The notes beneath the pieces were generated by a model. It was not told the DNA's origin and did no database searches. It was given only the letters and a program-made list of their open reading frames with translations. Below are positions 1 through 5,226 of a stretch of 6,511 bases of DNA, in pieces (position 1 is the first letter of the stretch; each line of letters starts with the position of its first letter). The stretch is from Candidatus Bathyarchaeota archaeon (GTDB taxonomy: Archaea > Thermoproteota > Bathyarchaeia > Bathyarchaeales > Bathyarchaeaceae): assembly GCA_003662715.1 (NCBI GenBank), contig QMYO01000097.1, positions 1 through 6,511 on the forward strand. Direction: 5' to 3'. Position numbers and translations under genes: made by a program.

Positions 1-3
1 ACT

Positions 4-29
4 TTAGATGATCTAAGTTTAAATTTAAA
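4..29. repeat. AT-rich palindromes at the left edge
   Basis: Two short perfect palindromes lie side by side: TTAGAT-G-ATCTAA at 4-16 and TTTAAATTTAAA at 18-29. The second resembles an archaeal TATA element on either strand. It could belong to a divergent promoter reading leftward to a gene outside the window, or be chance in AT-rich DNA. No coding sequence is visible in 1-109. Confidence 0.3.
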
Positions 30-60
30 TGGTTTTTGAGCTATTTAGGAAGCTAACTAT

Positions 61-77
61 GGAAATGTTTATAAGTA
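61..77 (+). promoter_or_regulatory. archaeal promoter (BRE/TATA) of the small gene at 113
   Basis: TTTATAAGTA at 68-77 fits an archaeal TATA box, and the purine-rich GGAAA at 61-65 is a plausible BRE. A start about 25 bases downstream would fall near 95-98, leaving a very short leader just long enough to hold the ribosome binding site. This is inferred from consensus and spacing only. Confidence 0.55.
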
Positions 78-98
78 TTTTGTGCATATACACAAAAT
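77..98. promoter_or_regulatory. 22-bp palindrome, probable operator over the transcription start
   Basis: The arms ATTTTGTG (77-84) and CACAAAAT (91-98) are exact reverse complements around a CATATA centre, whose inner four bases ATAT are also symmetric. Only one base pair (85/90) breaks the dyad. The site lies directly after the TATA box and ends just before the ribosome binding site, covering the predicted transcription start. A dimeric winged-helix repressor bound here would block transcription. No regulator gene lies in the window, so the ligand and protein are unknown. Confidence 0.55.
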
Positions 99-107
99 GG
101 AGGTGAT
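99..107 (+). promoter_or_regulatory. strong Shine-Dalgarno that decides the start of the small gene
   Basis: GGAGGTGAT is a full nine-base match to the complement of the archaeal 16S 3' end. Two in-frame ATGs follow, at 110 and 113. The spacer is 2 bases to the first and 5 to the second, so the second is favoured. Confidence 0.7.
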
Positions 108-112
108 AAATG

Positions 113-481
113 ATGGGCTGGCGATGGAGAAGAAGAAACATGTACTATCTCACCGGGCTACCAGGATGGTTGAGATTCGGATACTCCCCAGGTTGGCTTG
201 GTAGATCTCCGACAGGGCTTCCACCAATGGCACAATGGCTAATGCAAAGTGGAATGTTACCTCAAATGTTTCCGCAATCCAGTCAACAAACACAGCCTCC
301 TAAAACTTCCGAACCACAACAACAACAACCTTATCCGAGTGCAATGATGCCACCGATGCCAATGGGTTTTCCAGCAATGAGCAAAGAAGATGAAATAGCA
401 ATGCTAAAGGAACAGAAAGAATTTCTAACACAACAACTTAAGGAAATAGAAAAACGCCTAAAGGAACTAGAAAAAGAATAA
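113..481 (+). CDS. small aromatic/Pro-Gln-rich protein with C-terminal coiled coil (DUF5320-like)
   Basis: The function is unknown. The product is 122 aa from ATG 113, or 123 aa from ATG 110; residue numbers here count from ATG 110. Residues 3-36 are basic and aromatic (GWRWRRRN, then LPGW, RFGYSPGW and GRSPTGLPP). Residues 50-90 are low complexity, rich in Pro, Gln and Met. Residues 91-123 form an uninterrupted charged heptad-like helix ending KRLKELEKE, a likely oligomerising coiled coil. This plan (aromatic/glycine N-terminus, disordered linker, terminal coiled coil) resembles DUF5320-type archaeal and bacterial small proteins, a comparison made from memory. There is no signal peptide, convincing membrane helix or Cys metal site. 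The gene has its own promoter, a palindromic operator candidate and a perfect Shine-Dalgarno, so it is very likely real and regulated as a single gene. It is separated by 318 bases from the convergent opine dehydrogenase gene. Confidence 0.8.
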   Translation: MGWRWRRRNMYYLTGLPGWLRFGYSPGWLGRSPTGLPPMAQWLMQSGMLPQMFPQSSQQTQPPKTSEPQQQQPYPSAMMPPMPMGFPAMSKEDEIAMLKEQKEFLTQQLKEIEKRLKELEKE

Positions 482-555
482 AATTCAAACAACAGTGTAA
501 GATTTATCATTTATTAAAGTCTCAAAAGCTTCATTCTCATAACTTTAGACTGTAA

Positions 556-593
556 TTAGTTAGACTTTCTAACTAAACTATTTTTATAGTTTT
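556..593. terminator. paired AT-rich hairpins with T-runs, probable terminator
   Basis: A perfect 9-bp stem, TTAGTTAGA (556-564) with TCTAACTAA (568-576), encloses a 3-base loop. It adjoins a second perfect 7-bp stem, AAACTAT (575-581) with ATAGTTT (586-592), whose loop is TTTT. The stems share bases 575-576, so they may compete at their junction. T-runs at 581-585 and 590-593 fit termination of the small gene's transcript. Its position between converging genes may make it act in both directions. Confidence 0.5.
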
Positions 594-781
594 AAGTAAT
601 TATGGCTGTCCTTAGAGGCTTAAAAGTGCACTGCGCCTTTAAACTATATTTTCTTGATAAGTATGCGTGAAAATATGATTCTCAGCGTGTTAGAAATAGA
701 GAGGTATTTTGAAGGTGAGCTAAGATTATAAATAGATTATAGTACTGTTGTTTATGGCAAATTTTCTGCTCTACTTATGGA

Positions 782-794
782 ATTCTGTCAGAAT
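782..794. repeat. 13-bp palindrome just after the opine dehydrogenase stop
   Basis: ATTCTG-T-CAGAAT is a perfect dyad starting 5 bases beyond the stop codon at 800-802. As RNA it could form only a short 5-bp stem. It may be a weak terminator element, or chance. Confidence 0.25.
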
Positions 795-799
795 AACGT

Positions 800-1921
800 T
801 TACTTTACTTCTTGCCCTAGAACTAATTTTTTGATTTCTTCGATAGATAGTCCAGCTAATCCTAGCTTTTCTACTGTTCTTCCTTGTTCCCAAAAGTTTA
901 CTCCAAACATAGCACAAGCTAGATTTATTAATGCATCAATCGTCGGAGTTGAAATGTCCAGCATGCTACCTAGGGAGGATATAGGAACTAAACCAGTAGG
1001 AACATCCTCAAAGATGTATCTATGTTTGAGGGTGGATGGAGCTTTTATCCCTTTATATGCCGTGTTATTTTGTAAGGCTTCAAAGAGACTTTTACCTTCA
1101 ACGCCATAGGTTGTTTTTAGCCACTTTTTTAATGTTGTAACGTTAACATCTAGAGCCTTTGCTATTCTTATTCGTTCCTCATCCACAGCTTCTAATACTT
1201 TACAAACATGGGGCGAAGCTCCATCGATGTAGAATTCAAAATCCCCTTTTGTCATCTCTATACGTGCTGAATTTAGGAGAGTCAAAGCTGGATGGAAAAC
1301 TGCGCCTATGTTATTCAAGCTTGTTTCTAGTACGCTACTGGCGGGTACAAACTGAGGATAGGCTTCGCTGATTACTTTTAATACATTTTTAGTTTCAGTT
1401 GCGGGTAGACCTGCTATGGGAACGCTCTTTTTAACGCTAAACACTTTCACACGAGTGTAATTTACACTTCGACAGGTGTAAATAAGAGTCTGGGCTTCTG
1501 CCACTTTAACCTTAGCAGTAACTCCTTCTTCTTCAAGAACTTTTTTGAATTCAAGAGCTCCGCCCGTACGACCAGGGTTCAAGACAATTATTTGATTATC
1601 TTGTAAATGGGGCGCACATGTTTTAGCTATGTACTTGTGTGCAAAGGCTGGTACAACCACCATGATTACATTTACGTCTTCAATTACATCTTTTATGTTC
1701 GAAGAAGCAATGTTTATTCTTCCAAAGCCATTTATAATTCCTTCAAGTTCAATTCCGCCTTTTTCTCTTATTTTATCAAGATTTATTAAATATTCCTCTT
1801 CTACATCTTTATAGTTGTATAGATTTACGCTGAACCCCATGAGGCCTAGATGTGCAGCCATAGTTTTTCCGCCGTGCCCAGCCCCTAAAACGGCAAATTT
1901 TGGAAAACTTTTAGAGTTCAT
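800..1921 (-). CDS. NAD(P)-dependent octopine/nopaline (opine) dehydrogenase family protein
   Basis: The 373-aa product has full family length. Residues 8-35 form a Rossmann start with a GxGxxG dinucleotide loop (G13, G15, G18), followed by the NAD-binding half to about residue 185. The C-terminal half carries the octopine dehydrogenase domain: N204-x-GAVFHP with H210 in the place of the family's catalytic His, then HRYIFEDVPTGLVPISSLG at 300-318 and STPTIDALI at 324-332. Family members reversibly join an amino acid to a 2-oxo acid using NAD(P)H, or oxidise related substrates; specificity cannot be read here. The protein should be cytosolic. ATG at 1919-1921 is preceded by GAGGAGAG (1926-1933) with a 4-base spacer. 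It lies 30 bases after the mutase stop on the same strand with no separate promoter seen, so the two are probably co-transcribed. I infer that it acts on the substrate or product of the mutase. A ketopantoate-reductase-like enzyme is a less likely alternative. Confidence 0.88.
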   Translation of the reverse strand: MNSKSFPKFAVLGAGHGGKTMAAHLGLMGFSVNLYNYKDVEEEYLINLDKIREKGGIELEGIINGFGRINIASSNIKDVIEDVNVIMVVVPAFAHKYIAKTCAPHLQDNQIIVLNPGRTGGALEFKKVLEEEGVTAKVKVAEAQTLIYTCRSVNYTRVKVFSVKKSVPIAGLPATETKNVLKVISEAYPQFVPASSVLETSLNNIGAVFHPALTLLNSARIEMTKGDFEFYIDGASPHVCKVLEAVDEERIRIAKALDVNVTTLKKWLKTTYGVEGKSLFEALQNNTAYKGIKAPSTLKHRYIFEDVPTGLVPISSLGSMLDISTPTIDALINLACAMFGVNFWEQGRTVEKLGLAGLSIEEIKKLVLGQEVK

Positions 1922-1951
1922 ACGTCTCTCCTCTGTCTCTTAAATGTGAAA

Positions 1952-3616
1952 TTATTGTTTAAGATATTCTTTTAATATTCTTTCCACTCTTTCCTTCTCT
2001 GATAGCGGTTTTCCTGTTTCTGGGTCAACTGCGTAACAGGCTCCATTAATTATACGTGTTTTCATTTCACCTTTTGCGCATTCACTGCCTTTGAGGTGGG
2101 GCGCGTCTAAGAGGCCTATTCTTACCGCTCTTCCAAGTGTTTCTGGATCAGTCCATGGATCTTCTACATCTTCATCAGCAATTTGTTTAATTGCATTCAG
2201 TAAGACCTTAGCTTCACGAACAAGTTCATTGCATCTTTTTTGAACTCTTGGATCCAAGGTCATATCTGGCATACCCTGAATGCAGTTCCAAATCACTTGT
2301 TCTATTATTTTCGCACTCTCAATAATGTCTTCTGCAGTAGCTGCGTGATCTGGTTCACAGTAGGCAACCATGTGCACTATATCTGGTTTTAACGCCATTT
2401 GTAACATCACAGATGATGCCATTTGACCTTTTGCACGGTCAAGGTCGGCTGGATAACTTAGAAGACCTGTTCTTGTCTGTGTGAAGATAATGAAGTTTTC
2501 ATCCACCAGGCTTTCAGTTATCTTGATTTTTGCTAATTGTTTTGCTAGATCCATGAGAAATGATTCTCCTGGCGGAAGGTTAAACATATGCGTACGGATG
2601 TAATATTTTACTCCCATTTTTTTAGCATTATAGGCGCTTAAAAATTCATCAGCTACCGCTACTGTATCAGATGCGCAACGAAGTTCGAAATGATGCGGTT
2701 CATTTAATTCTACTGGTATATTTCTCTCTGCATGCCATTTCATTAACTCTTGATGCTGTCTGATAGCTTCCTCCAAATCTAAGGGACCCCGTTTGTCTAA
2801 TCGACTAAACCAAAAGAGCGGTATTGCAGCCCAAGCATTGTGAATAGTTTCAACCAGCATTTCTGCCATCTTAAATAAGTCATTTGTCCCTTGGTAGCAT
2901 CTGAGTAGAGGGTAGTTTCCGCATCTGGTTGCTTCATATATGGCTCTAAGTTCATCAGGTGAACGTATTGGTACTCCTCCTGCCCCTTTTCTCCCTGGGT
3001 CTTGTCTTTCTGGGTGGAAAAAGTTTTCTTGAAAATCTTGGTCAGGTGCTATTGAAATAACGTCAATTACTTTAGCTTCTGCAACTTTACGAGCTGCTTC
3101 AATTGTCTCTTCAACCGTAGATAGTCCAAGGTGTTGTCTTATTATAGGGAAGGGTTTTTTCCATTTTATTCTGTCAACTGTATTATCTGGATATGCTTCT
3201 TTACCAACTTTGCCGGGACGTTCACCTTTCAGGTACGTTATAACTTCTTCTCTTGGCTCGGTTCCATCAAAAACTTTCTCAAATATGCCTAACTCCTTTG
3301 CTATCTTTGCAACTGGCGGTGTACCACCAAAAACATACCTCTTGTTTAGAAGTCCCGCTTCTTCAAGAGCTTTTTTAAGATTTTCAAGATGATACTTTCC
3401 TGCTTCTGGCTGTAACCTATAGCTAACTCCTATTAGGTCTGGATCTGTTTCTTTAATTGCTCCTACGAATTCCTTTACAGAAACTGCAGGACCAAGGAAA
3501 ATTGTTTTATAGCCGCCATATTTCTCAGCAAGCGTTAAAAAGTTGAAAATACCAGCAACGTGTACGTCCTCCCCGAGTGCACCAGCTAAAACAACTTTTT
3601 TCCTTTTTCCATTCAT
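1952..3616 (-). CDS. single-chain B12-dependent mutase: N-terminal cobalamin domain plus glutamate-mutase-E-like barrel
   Basis: The 554-aa cytosolic enzyme probably uses adenosylcobalamin for a radical carbon-skeleton or amino-group rearrangement; its substrate is unknown. Residues 7-130 form a B12-binding domain with DVHVAG (D17, H19 as the cobalt-ligand His, G22), VSYRL at 64-68 in place of the usual SxL, and a GG turn at 97-98. Residues 150-500 look like a mutase TIM barrel: KGAGGVPIRSPDELR 210-224, LRCYQGTNDL 238-247 (resembling the RHGTPD arginine segment of GlmE), a conserved EPHHFELR 306-313, and YCEPDH 419-424. The C-terminal GLLDAPHLKG 501-510 and INGAC 523-527 echo the GlmE tail. 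Glutamate mutase keeps these parts as separate S (about 137 aa) and E (about 480 aa) subunits; methylmalonyl-CoA mutase and OraE put B12 last; IcmF puts it first but adds a G-protein domain absent here. The start ATG follows GAGGGGT (3621-3627). The divergent mutL supports mutase function. A corrinoid methyltransferase is the alternative, but no helical cap precedes the B12 domain. GlmE comparisons are from memory. Confidence 0.85.
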   Translation of the reverse strand: MNGKRKKVVLAGALGEDVHVAGIFNFLTLAEKYGGYKTIFLGPAVSVKEFVGAIKETDPDLIGVSYRLQPEAGKYHLENLKKALEEAGLLNKRYVFGGTPPVAKIAKELGIFEKVFDGTEPREEVITYLKGERPGKVGKEAYPDNTVDRIKWKKPFPIIRQHLGLSTVEETIEAARKVAEAKVIDVISIAPDQDFQENFFHPERQDPGRKGAGGVPIRSPDELRAIYEATRCGNYPLLRCYQGTNDLFKMAEMLVETIHNAWAAIPLFWFSRLDKRGPLDLEEAIRQHQELMKWHAERNIPVELNEPHHFELRCASDTVAVADEFLSAYNAKKMGVKYYIRTHMFNLPPGESFLMDLAKQLAKIKITESLVDENFIIFTQTRTGLLSYPADLDRAKGQMASSVMLQMALKPDIVHMVAYCEPDHAATAEDIIESAKIIEQVIWNCIQGMPDMTLDPRVQKRCNELVREAKVLLNAIKQIADEDVEDPWTDPETLGRAVRIGLLDAPHLKGSECAKGEMKTRIINGACYAVDPETGKPLSEKERVERILKEYLKQ

Positions 3617-3620
3617 ATTA

Positions 3621-3666
3621 ACCCCTCAGTTTTGATAATCTCTCGTAAAAACTATTTAAATTTTTC
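3621..3666 (-). promoter_or_regulatory. promoter and ribosome binding site of the mutase/opine dehydrogenase operon
   Basis: On the minus strand, GAAAAA (3661-3666, BRE-like) precedes TTTAAATA (3653-3660), a near-consensus archaeal TATA box. A start about 25 bases on would fall near 3631, giving a leader of about 15 bases that contains GAGGGGT (3621-3627), 4 bases before the ATG. Confidence 0.6.
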
Positions 3667-3680
3667 TATTCGCCTTAATA

Positions 3681-3704
3681 GAGTATGATCTACTCACCAA
3701 TGAG
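3681..3704. repeat. overlapping inverted repeats in the divergent promoter region
   Basis: GAGTA (3681-3685) pairs with TACTC (3691-3695), and CTCA (3693-3696) pairs with TGAG (3701-3704). They sit upstream of the mutase BRE/TATA and between the two divergent genes, where an activator or shared regulator could bind. The arms are short, so this is tentative. Confidence 0.25.
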
Positions 3705-3750
3705 TTTTACGGTGCTGGTAAGGATAAAAATTTTAAGACATTAAATTACA

Positions 3751-3804
3751 TTAAAAATTATGATCTTACCCCGACTATTTACGTTCCTAATCATAGGTGG
3801 TGAT
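3751..3804 (+). promoter_or_regulatory. probable mutL promoter and ribosome binding site
   Basis: TTAAAAATTA at 3751-3760 is a passable TATA element. AGGTGGTGAT at 3795-3804 carries GGTGAT, matching the anti-SD complement, and sits 3 bases before the TTG start at 3808. The ribosome site fixes the non-ATG start well. The TATA call is weak because the whole stretch 3723-3765 is AT-rich. Confidence 0.45.
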
Positions 3805-3807
3805 TAG

Positions 3808-5211
3808 TTGAAGGCTTGTCTGATCGATTTTGGAAGTACTTTCACCAAGGTTATGATCGTAGATCTACTGAACGCAAAAGTAGTAGCTAGATCCAAAGCT
3901 GTCTCAACTGTAAATACAGATGTAATGATAGGACTCGAAAACGCGTTAAATCAACTAAATCTCTCAGTTAACTCTCTTTCGGAAGGAAAATTCAAATATA
4001 AATTCGCTTGCAGTAGCGCTGCTGGCGGCTTAAAAATGATTGCTATAGGCTTGGTTCCCGAGCTTACCGCTGAAGCAGCCAAAAGAGCTGCTCTGGGAGC
4101 TGGAGCTAAAGTGCTAAAAGTATACTCATACGAACTAACTTTGCACGAGTTAGAGGAAATCGAGCAATATTCACCAGATATAATTTTACTTGCTGGTGGT
4201 ACTGATGGCGGGGATAGGAAAACGATTTTACATAACGCCAAGATTTTGGCTAAATCGAAATTAAATGTACCTATTATCGTAGCTGGAAATAAGGAGGCTT
4301 CCGATGAGGTAGAGAGAATATTAAGAGCTGGAGGCAAAGATGTAAGAGTAACGGAAAACGTAATGCCCGAATTAGGAGAGTTAAATATAGAACCTGCAAA
4401 GGAAGTAATTCGCGAGGTGTTTATGGAAAGAATTGTTGAGGCAAAAGGATTAGGTAAGGCTAAGGAACTTGTTGACATTTTAATGCCGACGCCAGCAGCG
4501 ACTTTAAAGGCTGCAAAACTTTTAGCTGAGGGAACTGAGGAGGAAGAAGGACTCGGAGAAATATTGGTGATTGAGATTGGCGGAGCGACAACAAACGTTT
4601 ACTCTATTGCGGAGGGAAAACCTACACAGCATAGAACTATCTGGAAAGGTTTAAAAGAACCTTATGCCAAGAGGACTGTCGAAGGGGATCTTGGTGTACG
4701 TGTTAGTGCTGAAGCTCTTTTATCCGCTGCAGGTAGAAAGAAGGTTATGGAGAATTTTATGTCAGAGCTAGGTAAAACCGATGTAAATATCGACCTAGAT
4801 AAGATTGTAAAAGAGCTTTCAAAAAATGTTGGAATCCTTCCCAGTTCGCCAGTGGAATATGCTATTGATGCAGCTTTAGCAAAAACTGCTATAGAAATCG
4901 CTGTTGAAAGGCATGTCGGATCGATAAGGGAGGTCTTTTCACCTGCTGGGAAGTTTTTCATTCAAATAGGTAAAGACTTAACAGAGGTAAAATATGTGAT
5001 TGGAAGTGGTGGGCCCATCGTTTATAGTAAGAATCCGCGTCGAATATTGGAAAAGGCTTTGTTTGACGAGTCTAATCCCTTCCTCCTTAAGCCCAGAAAC
5101 GCTACGTTAATGGTAGATAAAAAATATGTCTTATGGGCCATGGGTTTATTATCAACAGTAACTCCAAACGTAGCATTGAAAATAATTAAAGACTCCATAT
5201 GTCCAGTTTAG
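3808..5211 (+). CDS. MutL-type ASKHA ATPase, B12-mutase-associated (glutamate mutase MutL family)
   Basis: This 467-aa actin/Hsp70-fold ATPase belongs to the family encoded beside glutamate mutase (mutS-mutL-mutE) and ornithine aminomutase genes. It is unrelated to the DNA mismatch-repair MutL. The family is thought to maintain or reactivate the cobalamin enzyme, although its biochemistry is little established. Visible ASKHA elements are phosphate-1 loop DFGSTFTK (7-14), SSAAGGLKM (69-77), the LLAGGTDGGD turn (127-136), phosphate-2 loop VIEIGGATTNVYS (254-266) and the adenosine-site glycines VIGSGGPIVYS (397-407). All look intact and the length is usual for the family. There is no signal or membrane segment. 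It starts at TTG (3808-3810), supported by GGTGAT 3 bases upstream, with the family's DFGST motif only six residues in. The gene is divergent from the mutase across 191 bases, so the two may share control without being co-transcribed. That arrangement differs from the usual mutS-L-E operon. Confidence 0.9.
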   Translation: MKACLIDFGSTFTKVMIVDLLNAKVVARSKAVSTVNTDVMIGLENALNQLNLSVNSLSEGKFKYKFACSSAAGGLKMIAIGLVPELTAEAAKRAALGAGAKVLKVYSYELTLHELEEIEQYSPDIILLAGGTDGGDRKTILHNAKILAKSKLNVPIIVAGNKEASDEVERILRAGGKDVRVTENVMPELGELNIEPAKEVIREVFMERIVEAKGLGKAKELVDILMPTPAATLKAAKLLAEGTEEEEGLGEILVIEIGGATTNVYSIAEGKPTQHRTIWKGLKEPYAKRTVEGDLGVRVSAEALLSAAGRKKVMENFMSELGKTDVNIDLDKIVKELSKNVGILPSSPVEYAIDAALAKTAIEIAVERHVGSIREVFSPAGKFFIQIGKDLTEVKYVIGSGGPIVYSKNPRRILEKALFDESNPFLLKPRNATLMVDKKYVLWAMGLLSTVTPNVALKIIKDSICPV

Positions 5212-5226
5212 AGTTTAAATTAACTC
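5211..5226. terminator. small hairpin spanning the two convergent stop codons
   Basis: GAGTT (5211-5215) and AACTC (5222-5226) form a 5-bp stem with a 6-base AT loop. It overlaps the last base of the mutL stop and the complete stop of the M20 gene. It may help end both transcripts, but it is short and lacks a T-run, so readthrough and antisense overlap are likely. Confidence 0.3.

Larger units (their letters stand above)
482..799. other. 318-bp intergenic region between convergent genes
   Basis: This AT-rich stretch separates the small gene from the end of the opine dehydrogenase gene. It contains the adjoining hairpins at 556-592 and a short palindrome at 782-794. A 22-codon ATG frame at 602-670 has no ribosome binding site and no recognisable product, and I do not call it. 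An AGGC/GCCT pairing around a GTGCAC core (about 615-640) is weak. I see no tRNA, C/D-box motif or insertion sequence. Confidence 0.6.

Noticed and set aside
602..670. 22-codon ATG frame in the intergenic region
   Set aside because: It has no ribosome binding site, the TATA-like sequence is too close for a leaderless start, and the composition is unremarkable.
720..745. TATA-like repeats (GATTATA twice) as a promoter
   Set aside because: A plus-strand start here would read antisense into the opine dehydrogenase gene and no gene follows it. It is probably AT-rich chance sequence.
777..1109. Plus-strand open frame of 110 codons over the opine dehydrogenase gene
   Set aside because: It is antisense to well-conserved octopine dehydrogenase motifs and lacks a ribosome binding site.
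1952..3616. Reading the mutase as a corrinoid methyltransferase (MetH or MtaC/MttB-like)
   Set aside because: No helical cap domain precedes the B12 domain, the barrel and tail resemble GlmE, and the neighbour is a MutL ATPase rather than a RamA-type activator or methyltransferase partner. It is kept only as a minor alternative.
3617..3807. Cobalamin riboswitch upstream of the mutase or mutL
   Set aside because: The predicted leaders are only about 15-30 bases, no B12-box-like sequence is visible, and such riboswitches are not known to me in archaea.
3951..4478. Long minus-strand open frame of 175 codons inside mutL
   Set aside because: It is the antisense shadow of a gene with clear ASKHA motifs, and its Ser/Ala/Pro-rich translation has no recognisable family.
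3808..5211. DNA mismatch-repair MutL
   Set aside because: It shares only the name. The sequence has ASKHA phosphate and adenosine loops and none of the GHKL ATPase motifs.
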